Shown: one piece after another, positions 23,351-34,077 of the stretch
Numbering within the stretch: the stretch's first letter is position 1
How the letters are laid out: every line of letters begins with the position of its first letter
Source: Cryptomeria japonica
Lineage: Eukaryota > Streptophyta > Pinopsida > Cupressales > Cupressaceae
Reading direction: 5' to 3'
DNA: 64,000 bases
Assembly: GCF_030272615.1 (NCBI RefSeq)
Contig: NC_081406.1
Coordinates: 215,569,497-215,633,496 of the forward strand
Translations under genes and position numbers: made by a program
The notes under the pieces: model-generated
Told to the model about the DNA's origin: nothing
The model's database searches: none
The model's input: the letters and a program-made list of their open reading frames with translations, nothing else

Positions 23351-24884
23351 TGTAGACACCCAAAAATGGTCAACGCTTGCGAAGTCATACTTTAACATTT
23401 GCGCATTGCCTCATTTTAGGTTTTTTGCATCGCATTAACATTTCTCCTATGTCACGCACTTGATTTTTATCATTTGCGAGCATCGAGTCATTCTTCTACA
23501 TTCTTCATTCATCTCGCATTCGAATTTGGTCTTGTCGACAACACTATCCAGTCATGATTTGGATCGATCTTATCTTGTTGCATCAATGTGCATGCTAATT
23601 TGTCATCATTTTGGACATCGTCAATCCTAATTAGGGTTTTGTCCTCTTATCAATCTTATCATTTTGGGCATCGTCAATCCTAATTAGGGTTTTGTCCTCT
23701 TTTCAATCTTATCATCATGCGATCGATTTGTCATCGATCGTTGTCATTGTTCGATCTTGTCATTCTACGATCAATTTGTCATTGATCGTGGTCATTTTCA
23801 ATCTTGTCATCTTGCAATCTATTTTGTCATCAATCCTTGTCCTCTTGTCAATTTTGTCATTTTGCGATCATTTCGCTATCGATCATTGTCTGTCTCAATT
23901 ATGTCAATTTGGATCAATTTGTCATTGTTCCTCATCAGTTGGTGCATTTATCAATCAAATCATTTAATCAGAATCATGATCGAATCAATTATCTTCAATT
24001 AAGACCTATCATTCTCATTGCTAATTCATCTTCTAGGGTTTCATGATTTAATCATTTAACCTTGTGTTTCATTTCTTCCTCTAGGATTAATAAATTATTT
24101 ATTTATCCTAAGTCTTCTTGTCACAATTAAATGTTCATTTAATTGGCTAATTATTCCTCCTTGTGAATTAATTAATAAATGAAAGATTATTAATTAATTT
24201 ACCTAATTTTCTCATTTTCTAATTTCCTAATTTCTAATTTTCATTATTTCCTAATTTCTAATTTCCACCTATTTTCTAAATTCCTAATTTTAATTTTCCT
24301 AATTCCTAATTAACTTGTCTCTAGTTTTCCCTAGTTTTGTGCTTCATGCGTCATACTCTTGGCATAGCAAGATGTTATAAGGTTCTAGTTCTCTAAGCTT
24401 TGCATTGGCAATATGTCATAATTCATGACATAGAAGGTGTCATAACCTTCTTCTTTCCACTCAATTGTGCCATTTTTGAAATTAATTGCTTCTAATATCC
24501 ATATCATGCTAATTTGTTCATTTCTCCAATTTCTCTATAAATTGGATGATCTTCATCAATAATTAATAATTCCTATCAGACTATCGAACTTATGCTTCTA
24601 GTACTCTTGAGCTTTTCATCAAAGTCAATCTTGCTTTCAATTGTATGTGCACTTGTAGGTGAGATCCACAAATTCATTTGAAGAGGAAAGAAGAACAATG
24701 GAGCCACATGGAAGAAGCATCCAAATCATCATCTGGTTTGCATGATATTTGCTTTTGAATGCTTTGTTTTTATGTCTCTATTGAGTGTGCTTAGGATTAG
24801 ATCATTGCAATGTGTGATTGAGCTAATAATGAATAATATGTCCTTTTATATATTGCTTTGATGATTCCTAATTCCGATGCTACA
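23351..24884 (+). repeat. LTR 2 (3' LTR) of element 1
   Basis: This 1534-bp LTR starts TGTAGACACCC directly after the polypurine tract and ends GATGCTACA. The next five bases are ATAAC, one mismatch from the target duplication GTAAC around LTR 1. It carries an extra about 35 bp near 23732-23785 compared with LTR 1. Confidence 0.9.
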
Positions 24885-25253
24885 ATAACAGACCTTTATG
24901 CCGTCCATGGAAAATAAGCCTAAACCATGTAACGACGAAGGTGCTATGCGATATATCCTATCGTTAACACAAAAATTGGTGTTTATTGGAGGAAGTTCCT
25001 TGGGCACCCATTGTTTCTGTAGATGTCTATACCTCAGTGGCACCTCAATGTCGTCTTTGGTCTCATCATCATTAGAACATGAACCCCCTTGAGCAAGGAA
25101 AAATTTCATGCGTTTATTGAATTTTCTTCTAATCTTTTGACCTCTTGTTGATCTCCCTATTATAGACCTAATACATGTGTCACTTTCATTTTCTATTCTT
25201 GCATTTTCCTCACTCGACAAAGATAGATCTGACAAATACCTATTTGGGGGTAC
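24885..25253 (-). pseudogene. SET-gene N-terminal exon, original copy next to LTR 2
   Basis: After a TGCAG acceptor at 25254 the minus strand encodes about 120 residues. They comprise a polar, basic segment (SIIGRSTRGQKIRRKFNKRM), an acidic patch, and then the beginning of a SET domain (PPINTNFCVNDRIYRIAPS, HGLGLFSMDGIKV), the Gly-rich cofactor-binding start. The exon is cut at the target site by LTR 2; its continuation is at 6843-6469. Upstream exons of the same gene continue to the right (25507-25560 and 25702-25807), so this copy is the one still joined to the CACTA-like sequence. It is a broken gene; whether it was transposon-borne or host-derived is discussed under findings. Confidence 0.75.
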
Positions 25254-25506
25254 CTGCACTCCATGAAATGAGAGAGTTAATTGGTAATGAGAGAGAAATT
25301 TTGCAAATGAGTGTAATGTTGACGAAGAAGTCAGTCCTAAAGTTGATTTTGGGATGAAAATTGGAATAAGTCCAACCGAGGCCTCAAGTGTTGATAACTG
25401 TATTAGATTTGCTACTAATGTCGAGGTTTGAAAAACTGAGGAAGTTTGTTTTCCAAGTAATTTAAAAAAAAAAATTGTTTCTATAGGGTGTATTGACTAG
25501 TTATAC

Positions 25507-25807
25507 CTGTCCATCCATGAGACTGTGCAAGATCCTCGTCAAAAGGGTTCAGGGTCTTGTACAATGTAATTCAATTATCTTATGTTAGCCAAAAATTACA
25601 TAGTACACAACATGAACAACATGAAATTTGTAGACAAAAAGAGTATTAAATAATAAAAATTTTTTGTCATCAAAATCATTTTAAATTTTTTAATTCCTTA
25701 CCTTTACTTTATGTAGACTATGCAGGATCCTCAGCTAAATGGTTGACGATGTTTGTAGTCAATGACTTGTTCGCACCAAGGGTGACAACGTCGCACAGGG
25801 ACTATAC
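25507..25807 (-). pseudogene. Two upstream exons of the SET gene
   Basis: Exon 25807-25702 lies between a TTTCAG acceptor and a GTAAGG donor and reads SLCDVVTLGANKSLTTN and VNHLAEDPA before a TAG. The next exon (about 25560-25507) ends at a GTATAA donor and reads DEDLAQSHGW. The ends of the two exons resemble each other (AEDPA-stop-S against DEDLAQS), so one may be a duplicate of the other. No domain is recognised. They link the SET exon to the TNP2 transposase region, all on the minus strand. Confidence 0.45.
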
Positions 25808-26186
25808 CTGAAATCAACACCATCAATTGAGCATCATAAGCATTACTACATTTGTATGTTGATAAACAATAAATACATACGTATCATAAGCATCAAAAAC
25901 ATCAGATGATGTGTCATCATATATGTAATTGAGCATCACAATTAGCATCACATATCATGTGTCATCATAAACATGTAATCCATCACATATGTATCATAAA
26001 TCACCATCCATCACAAAGGAAATAAACAATCCATGTTCTATAAATAAACACAAAGTTCAAAAAATGTCACATGCATCATCATAAACATGTGATCCATCAC
26101 ATATGTATTTTAAATCAACATCCATCACATAGCTAATAAACAATCAAGAAATCAATATTAAATAGATAATATAATAATCGCATACC
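25808..26186. other. Spacer or intron between TNP2 and SET gene
   Basis: This is AT-rich non-coding DNA with an imperfect direct repeat of about 75-80 bp built on CATCACATATGTAT (about 25958-26038 and 26078-26148). There is no ORF of note. Confidence 0.4.
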
Positions 26187-26223
26187 TCATACATTTAATT
26201 CTTCATCATCATGAACATCAAGG

Positions 26224-26268
<45 letters not shown>

Positions 26269-29200
26269 CCATCACCACCACCACCACCACCATCACCATC
26301 ACCATCACCATCACCATCACCATCATCATCATCATCTTCTTCTTCTTCTTCTTCTTCTTTTTCTTCATCATCATTGAGAAACTGTCGATCTTGGTCATCA
26401 TCCACTTCATCTTCTACTTCTTCAGTATCTTCTTCTTTGGTATCTTCTTCTTCCATCACATTATACTTTATCGACCTTCCTCTTGGATCATGTCTAACAA
26501 CAAATGACCAACCCAGTTTACGTGGAACCTCTGAGTAAGATACTTGCTCACATTGGCTTGGAAGAACGTAGGGCTCATCTCCAACTGGTTCAAATGACCT
26601 TGTATTTAGCATTATAAAACCATTATCATGTTCAATAATAGTTCTAGCAAGATCATTTTTATTCAATCATAGCCTGTACCATTTGACGACGAACAAAACT
26701 AATTTGAAGGAATTAAAGTCACACTCAAGTATATCATCCAAAATGCCATAGTATCGATGTTGAGACTATTGAGGATGTATGTCATTTCTTGATGAAATAT
26801 TTGTCACCTCAAAGACTGCAGTGATGCCAGAATCACAAGTTTTCTTCGTGTCATCCAACTTTTTTATGCGAAATTTATGACCATTGCAACACATAGAGTT
26901 GTGGTGTTTGACCTGCGATATGTCAAACATGTAAAATTTATTGCATTGTGAGTTGATAAACATATGGGTGATTTATAAATTTATACGTACCTGATTATCT
27001 CTTAAACCATATGCTAAATCAATTTCCCTTTGCATAACATTGGAATCTCCATTACGATGTGCTTCTTTAACCAGTGAAGCCACACCTTCCCATGTTAACG
27101 TGCATCCAGAATGTTGACAATGTTCAATCCATACCATCATCCAATCAAGATTGTTTGTAATATACAAATGTAGTGCATCCCACTCTCGACCAACTATACA
27201 AAAAATAAATAGATGTCTTACAATCGGTTTATTTTGAAGATTAAGAATTAATTAGCTACAATAACATCTTATAACTACCTCTCACTTTCCTCAATCTACC
27301 TTTCCCCGTCAAGTACTCCCCTTCGAATTTGTTAATGGTGTTGGGATCCCAAATGTGATCCACATGGATCTTTGCTGCAAACTTAGGAAGATATTCAGAA
27401 ATGTACACCATAGTCTGGTATACCATATATCCCTCCACCATATAACCCTCAGGATGTGCTCTTTGTCGAACCAAAGCCTTCAAAACTTTCAAGTGCCTCT
27501 CAACCATCCACATTGACCTAGTGTGTATAGGTCCACACAATTCAATCTCCTCAACTTGGTGTATGAGGTAGTGTTCTTGTGCATTGAAAAAAGCTAGAGG
27601 TAGACACTTTTGCATTTCACACATTAAATGAGGAATTTTTCTCTTCCAATATTTTATATTGTCTTTATGGATTTATTTACATGATAACCACCTATAAGGT
27701 ATTCAAGATGCAAAAAAATATTACATAACAAGTAAAACAAATTGCAAATATAATATCTATACAATGAAATGAACGAATATCACTACTCACCTCATGTAAT
27801 TTCCAAGATCATATATGACTTGCTTGACATTATTGTCGAAGTCATCTAGGAGAGATAGAGGTAGAACGTACTGCAACAATTATAAAATTATCTTTTCATT
27901 TTTTTGTAACATAATACAATGAAAAGTACACGTATGTGTAGTACTTAAATACATACTAAAAACACAAGAACATGAATTACCTTAATGAAGGTATGCCAAT
28001 CATGCATTTTCATCCCTGGCCCAAATTCACTTTTCTTTGATATGAGATTGTTTATGTTAGCAGCAAATCTAGTGGGAAATCAAATTTTTTGTATGACTTC
28101 TTTTATAGCATTGCTTTGCTGGTCTATTAATAACCAAGGAAGCTCACTTATATTAATCTGGTCTCCATGGCTATTTGATTGAATGACATTTATCATTGCA
28201 TGATTGGAATCCTGAATGTCACTACATATTTTGACAATTTTTTCTTTGTCACGCCTTTCATCCAATATTTTCCATATTGTCTCTGTTATATTCTTTCCAA
28301 TATGCATACTATCAAACAAATGAACAATTTGTAACTGCTCCTAGTAGGGCAACCTACTAAATTGTCGGGGATAACTTTTTAGTCCCTTAGGAAGGTGGTC
28401 ATTTATGCCTTCATAGCCTTCATGATCATCAATCACATCATCAGTAAACAAAACAAAATAGAAAAGATATTTTATGACAAACCAATAGATGGAATGGCAT
28501 TACCTTGATGATTAATTATATTATATTCCAACTTCCACTTGTGAAGTGTCATTCTTCATGGCTTTGATGTATTCTCTTCTTTCCCATTGAAAAGATGTTT
28601 TTCAGTATTTCGATAGTTATGATTTTTTGTGGAGAAAGTGCCTATACTTATCAAACACCTGCTTTCCTAAACTTTTTGAATGACGAGATTTCATCTTTGG
28701 ACCACAAACAGGACATGCAAATTTTCCCTTTGTTTGAAGACCTTCAAGATAATGTATAATTGGATTAAATATGATAATTTTTTGAATTATAATGTTCATG
28801 CACAACTTAAACACTATAACATACCACAAAAATGTGTTAGCCCCAAGGCATTGTGTATTGTCCATAGAAGCATCACATGGAATTGAAATTGTCTTTGTCC
28901 TATTGGTCTAGAGACATCATACATAGTGACACCATTCCATAACTCCAGTAACTTGTGGCTCGATATATACATTCATATCTTCAACTTGGTACTTACCTAA
29001 TTGAATGAACAAAAACATTATATAATTATTATGACCATTTTACTGCAATATTTATAATTAAATTTAGACGACTATATTTAAATGATAATATACTTGGAAC
29101 AATCATTGCCTGCATTATGTGCTCCCTCTTTATTGACATCCATGGAGGAATGTTATTGTTGATAACAAAAACAGGCCACACTGAGTAAATAGATCTCATC

Positions 29201-30112
29201 TCTCCAAATGGATTGACACCATCCGCTGCCAATGAAAGCTTGAGATTACGAGGTTCTTCTTTAAAGTGTGGCCACTTTTCCTCTATGTCCATAAATGTTG
29301 AACCATCCATAGGCATTCAAATAATGTCATCTCGACTTCTATTGCATGCATGGTAATCCATAAATTGTGCCAAGCTAGTGCACTTGAATAATCATTGCAT
29401 ACATGGAATAATGGGAATATAGCGAAGAACCTTGCGAGGAACCCTTTTTTTTATTTGATCTGTTCAATATCTATTGATATGACATTCAAGGCATTCAGTT
29501 CGAAATTCATGTTGTTTGTGATATATAATATGATCATTAAGACAAGCATCTATTGCTTGATACTCCATTCCAATATCTTTCATAACGACAGATAATTCTC
29601 GGTATGAGAGAGGTAGAATATTTGATGGTGGTAACAAAAACTCACCTATCAATCTACAACAAAAAAATATAATTTGTTAATATAAAGAATATTAATGGTA
29701 CAACATGATTCACAGTTTATTATGACATATATGAAATACCTTAACATACGTGACATTGTTATGTTGGATAAACCATTCATAACCTTCAAGTTCACCAACA
29801 ACAATACAACGGAGAGAAGAGTTGCCTGTGAGCCTTCGTAAAGGGCCTCAGATGTCTTCTCAAGTAGAGGGACATCATGAACAACATCAAGGTCATCTTC
29901 ATCATTATGATCAGTTGCGCGAGTACTAAATGAGTCATGGATCAATGTATGTGTACCATCATCTTCAAATGTGTTTTCTGGCTCATGATCGTCATCTTCC
30001 ATGGGATCATTTTCTTCAACTTTGATATTCACACCTCCATGTTCGTCCACTTCGAAAACCATATTCTCAGGATTGTGTTGATCCATACCATATGCTCCAG
30101 GGTGCTCGACCT
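26187..30112 (-). pseudogene. TNP2-type transposase gene of a CACTA (En/Spm) element
   Basis: A multi-exon minus-strand gene whose segments follow the order of plant TNP2 proteins. Exon 30112-29740 encodes an acidic N-terminal segment. Exon 29653-29094 carries the Transposase_21 start (ACLNDHIIYHK, RVPRKVLRYIPIIP, LAADGVNPFGEM, PPWMSIKREHIM). About 28990-28820 reads LLELWNGVTMYDVSRPIGQ. About 28760-28620 reads KGKFACPVCGPKM. 28319-28000 and 27624-27256 match DUF4218 (FDSMHIGKNITETIW, CGPIHTRSMWMVERHLKVLK). 27167-26460 matches DUF4216 (EPYVLPSQCEQVSY). In-frame TGA codons (for example near 29463, 29390 and 29300) and one indel near 28950 show decay. It would cut and rejoin CACTA ends in the nucleus. 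Its first exon was separated by element 2. Confidence 0.82.
26225..26362. repeat. Compound trinucleotide microsatellite in the TNP2 tail
   Basis: Runs of CAT, CAC and CTT repeats read on the minus strand as long Asp, Gly-Asp and Glu tracts at the end of the transposase ORF. The trinucleotide period keeps the frame open. Open frames on the other strand here (poly-Ile, poly-Met) are artefacts of the repeat. Confidence 0.85.
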
Positions 30113-30186
30113 ATATAAAATTGATAAACATAAATAAACCGTGATCATGATCTCATCATCACGTGATTTATTATGTATATAAATTG

Positions 30187-30534
30187 TTAAAATGGGATAT
30201 GGCGTTTCCCAATAGGTCCTTTGCTGCCATATCCCATTTGTTTCATGATCAAGTAGCCTTTTCCATATAGGTGTGTTGGTAGAACAATGTCTAGAGCGGC
30301 TGCTCTATTAGCTTCTTCTTCATCTTTGTATAGCCAGTTAAGAACATCCTTATCTTCTGATTCATGTGCTAGAGTCCCCAATTGGATGAAGGTACCATCA
30401 AATTTAGTTATGGGCTGAGTTGCCAGATGTGTTGTTATAGTAGGTAAACCATGCGATCTAGGTGATGTTGGCAATCTGGTCAAACATAAAGGCTCCATAG
30501 AGTATTCGCCCATGCCTTGGTCTTTGATTTGCAT
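30187..30534 (-). pseudogene. Start of pol with G-patch-like motif, element 2
   Basis: About 115 codons continue the gag-pro frame after TAG 30538-30540. DQGMGEYSME corresponds to DQGCGEYSMD of element 1, and the G-patch-like YGKGYLIMKQMGYGSKGP corresponds to its counterpart there. The frame ends within this motif at the truncation point, so RT never follows. Confidence 0.75.
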
Positions 30535-30537
30535 TTT

Positions 30538-31977
30538 CTATTGAAAGTCTCCCCATAAGGAGTTGGATTTTGCTATTGGTGGATCAGATGTTGAAGACCG
30601 CTGCTTTTCTCTGTTATAAGGAACCAAACTGTCTTGGGTTGCCCCCATCACATTGTAATGTTGAAATGGATTGTGATCAGCTGATATGGAGATTTCCTGT
30701 CCATCATAAGGAAACTTGACACACTGGTGATATGTAGAAGGTACTGCTTGCATTTCATGTATCCAGGGTCGGCCTAATAAAATATTGTAGGTTAGATCGA
30801 TATCTAAGACTTGACAAATAGTATCCTTTTGTACTGGGCCCACTTGAATAGGTAATATGACGGTGCCTTTAGAGGACCGTTCCTCATCATCATATGCTTT
30901 TATGGTAATCCTTTTGCAAGGATCAATAGATTCTTCTGAGAAGTCTAATGCACGGATAAGCTTTAAAGTACAGATATTAAGGCCGGCTCCTCCATCTATT
31001 AGGACTCTCTTGACTCGGTGTTTGCAAACAATGACTTCAATATGGAGAGGAGTATTATGCGGATGACTCAATGAAGTATTATCATGCTCTGAGAAGGTGA
31101 GGTTATGAGATTCTATCATGTGGGCAACCATAGCTTGGAATCTGTCTGTATCCAGATTTTGAGGTACATTTGTTTCTAATAGCGCTTGCTCCAAGATGTC
31201 TTTGTGTTTTGGAGATAGTTTCAACAATTCTAGGATAGATATCTGAGCCGGAGTTTTGCGTAGTTGATTAACTAAGTCTTATTGGATCTTTGGTGTGGTA
31301 GTTGGAGATGCAGTATGTCCCTTCAAGACATATTTCTGAGTCCGGGTTGTTACATTGACAGATTCATGATCACGTTTATCTCGAATGGTTATAACATTGA
31401 CTTGATGGTCTGCAGCTGATATGTGATTGATTGTGTTGTTGTAGATGTGATTAATACGAGCTCCGCGTGTATCATTTGAAGTTGATGTTCCATCTTTGTT
31501 GTAATTTGGAAGAGGATCTTTGAAGGCTTCGTGATCATTGTTTGTTTTGAGACCATCCACTGTTAAGTCACCTCGATCAATCATGTCTTGGATTATGTGT
31601 TTCAATCTCATGCACTCGTTTGTTCTATGACCTTTGTTGCGATGAAAATCATAATAGTGTGAATCATTCCACCAAGGTGGTTTGATTGGGGGTTCATAAT
31701 TGTTGATTGGAGGTAAAGAAAGAACCTTGTTTGCCAACAGTTCTCTGAATGCGGACTCTAATGATTGGCCCAATGGTGTGAAGATACGTTTATGGAAATT
31801 GTTGGTGTTGTTACGTGAATTGTTGTTAGGCCCTGGATTCAGGTTTTTGTTCGGATTATCGTTGGCGTTGTTGGTATTGAGTTGTCCTTGAGTATTGTTT
31901 GGTGCATATGTGTTGGCACTGGGAGTAGCATTTTTAGGATTTTTCATATTTTGAGTATTTCCTAATAAGGCAAGCAC
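30538..31977 (-). pseudogene. Gag C-terminus, zinc-knuckle-like motif and protease, element 2
   Basis: Two open segments (31977-31279 and 31227-30538) share one frame with a TAA at 31279-31281 between them. The first is Asn-rich, then has the variant knuckle YDFHRNKGHRTNEC. The second is the aspartic protease with VLIDGGAGLNICTLKLI and NILLGRPWIHEM. Alignment with elements 1 and 3 is clear along the whole stretch. The stops at 30538, 31279 and a further TAG near 31980 could all come from C-to-T change in Gln codons. Confidence 0.78.
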
Positions 31978-32040
31978 TGGCTATTTAGATTTAGGATCAT
32001 ATGATTCATTGTTGCCTTCCTTTTTGTTTCGAGTCCAAAA

Positions 32041-33159
32041 TCAAGTTTTGTCCAAATTAGTGTTGTTTTGGTTATTGTAGTTTGATGAGTTCGTCCCTTC
32101 TTTGTAGAACTTGAGTGTTCCCTTTTTGACACAAGCTTCCTCTACTTGGATGCCATTTTCGATCAATTTGTCAAAAGATGGTATGCATTGAAGTTTGAGT
32201 CTGTAACTCATTTCACCATTTAAGTTATCAATGAAGATTTCCATTTTCTCTTTTTCAGGAATATCTCGAAGATATCTTGATACCATGCGTCGCCATCGTT
32301 GAAGGAATAACATGAATGTTTCATTGTTCTTTTGTTTGGTGTTGCAAATATCTAGCATGGTTATGGCATGTTGGATGTTGTAAGAATAATGGGTGATGAA
32401 TTTGTTAACCAATTTGTCAAATGATCTAACAGGTGGTGTAATCTTGGATAACCATTCCATTGTTTGTCCTCCTAGGCTTCTTGGGAATAACCTCATCAGA
32501 TAAGTGTCATTATGAGCAAATTCAAGACTCATAGTACAAAATTCTCGAACATGATCTCGAGGATCACCTTTCCCATCATATTTATCAAATTTGGGAATGT
32601 CTGAGTTTGGAGGAAAAGGTATCATATTTAAGCTTCTGTCAAATGGATAAGGACAGATTTCGTTTATAGAGTACCGCACTGTTGTCCCTTGTTGCATATC
32701 ATGTATTTGTCTTTGCAACATTTGCATTTGTTGAGTAAGAGCAACCAAGGGCGCATTATCTTGTCGAGGGAAGAGTTCTTCCCTCGCATTTGTTCTCAAC
32801 TGAAAAGGCATAGTAAATGGTATGTGTTGTTCTGGGGTTTCGAATACAGGTACTCGTATTTCTGGTATATGTTGTTCTGGAATATGTTGTTCAGGTATGA
32901 GAGTCTCTTCTTCCCTTTGTTGTTCTTGATATGTATATTGTTGAGACCCTGTTTGAAAGACGTTTGCATCGAAATCTTCAGGAAGTTTGACGCCTTTGCT
33001 TGTAAGCATGAGTAGATATTTTTCTTTATCATTTTCCATGAGTTTTTCGATGAGTTTTTGGAATGAAGGATTTTCTTGGCATTCCTGAAGAATTGCGTCA
33101 GTAATTTCAGGATCTTCTGATGACGGAACTTCAAAAGGATTTGATAATCTACGATTCAT
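32041..33159 (-). pseudogene. Gag core of element 2
   Basis: 372 open codons start at the Met at 33159 (MNRRLSNPFEVPS). A short EQHIPEQHIPE repeat lies near residue 90. The conserved Gag core begins at about residue 175: FDKYDGKGDPRDHVREF, LMRLFPRSLGGQTMEWL, LQRWRRMVSRYLRDIPE. It ends at a TGA (32041-32043), after which the same frame continues into the Asn-rich tail. Compared with element 1, the core is about half identical by eye and the N-terminal region is unrelated. Confidence 0.82.
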
Positions 33160-33218
33160 ACTTGATTCCGCGGGTGTCTCGCTTTGTTTGTTTCATTGAG
33201 AGCAAGTGACAGGCATTT

Positions 33219-33605
33219 TCAATAGAAACTTTCAGTGATGAAGGGAACAAAATCCTCGTAGATATTTTGCTCTGGCGTTGGTGGTTCTGGTCTAGATGTG
33301 TTATATGTGATGCACTCGTCGGGCAGGAATGTTGGATTGATCTTTCCTCCGCAGTTTATCTTTTGATTAAAAGCAGACTTTTGACAGTATGCTCTTGTTT
33401 TCAGGGGTTCTTTGTCAAATTTGCTGGATTTGTTTTGGATATAACGTTTGACATGATGAAGAAATACCCGATGGGATTTAAAGAGTTGACGATTGATGTA
33501 TAAAAATTTATTTCGCTTAATGAATTTGGAAAAGCTAGGTTGCTGTTTCTTCAACGTGATGTTGCGATAGAGGTTCTTTCTTCTCAGAATGAGGGGATTA
33601 GTCAT
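33219..33605 (-). CDS. Pre-gag ORF of element 2, unknown function
   Basis: A 128-codon frame just upstream of gag (60 bp gap) and in a different frame from it. The product is very basic in its first half. It is clearly related to the ORF at 52221-52493 in element 3. Shared blocks include FLYIN, HR.FLH, FDKE.L, GG.IN, LP and ITY in the same order and spacing. Conservation between two otherwise strongly diverged elements implies that it was a protein. Tat/Ogre elements are known to carry an extra ORF upstream of gag; whether this is the same family cannot be told by eye. No catalytic motif was seen. Confidence 0.6.
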   Translation of the reverse strand: MTNPLILRRKNLYRNITLKKQQPSFSKFIKRNKFLYINRQLFKSHRVFLHHVKRYIQNKSSKFDKEPLKTRAYCQKSAFNQKINCGGKINPTFLPDECITYNTSRPEPPTPEQNIYEDFVPFITESFY

Positions 33606-34077
33606 GCATGAGTGATCAATGATTTCCTTTGATTTGTTTGGATTTAGTTAATTCTTGTTTTGAAAATTTCAAATCTTACTTTATCAGAGTGAAGGTTTAG
33701 CTGTCTCTTCATGACAAAGCATGTCAAATGATATGGATAAAAGCTTCCCGATTTGGAAACCGGATTTGACAATTTGGAAATTTTTAGACAAGTGTTTTTG
33801 AGATAAAATCCGTAAGATGTTTCAAGGATTTGATTGATACTTAATGATGAAAAATGTTCCAGATTATGATAGGAAAGACGTCCTCTATTGCTCGATTCAT
33901 TTTCGGATGTTGACAACTTTGTTTGACACAAATTTGGCTTGAGAAATAGTTTTAATGATTCGTTTTTGTCACTCTGGTTTGATAAAAGATGTGTTTTGAT
34001 GAAAAACTATTTTTAAAATATTTTGAAATTTTCAAAATTTTCGGTTTTTCCAACTCTCTGTTTTTCTCCCTTTTCTC
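33606..34077 (-). other. Leader of element 2 between first repeat array and pre-gag ORF
   Basis: AT-rich, with short minus-strand ORFs and no recognisable motif. It is presumably untranslated leader. Confidence 0.4.

Larger units (their letters stand above)
6849..24884 (+). mobile_element. Tat-type Ty3/gypsy retrotransposon, element 1 (composite)
   Basis: The element is bounded by two related LTRs starting TGTAGACACCC and ending TACA. It contains a plus-strand gag-protease-RT-RNase H-archaeal-type RNase H-integrase order, a long 3' segment with an antisense ORF, and a polypurine tract. Dual RNase H plus an antisense 3' ORF are typical of the Tat/Ogre lineage. It interrupts a SET-domain exon of a minus-strand CACTA-like transposon. 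The arrangement is not simple: LTR 1 is followed by 676 bp of the SET gene instead of a primer-binding site, and the same 676 bp follow LTR 2. LTR-to-LTR divergence is roughly 2 percent by eye, so insertion is not recent. Confidence 0.85.

Noticed and set aside
26195-26507. Poly-Met, poly-Ile and Phe-rich ORFs around 26200-26500.
   Set aside because: By-products of the trinucleotide repeat in other frames of the TNP2 tail.
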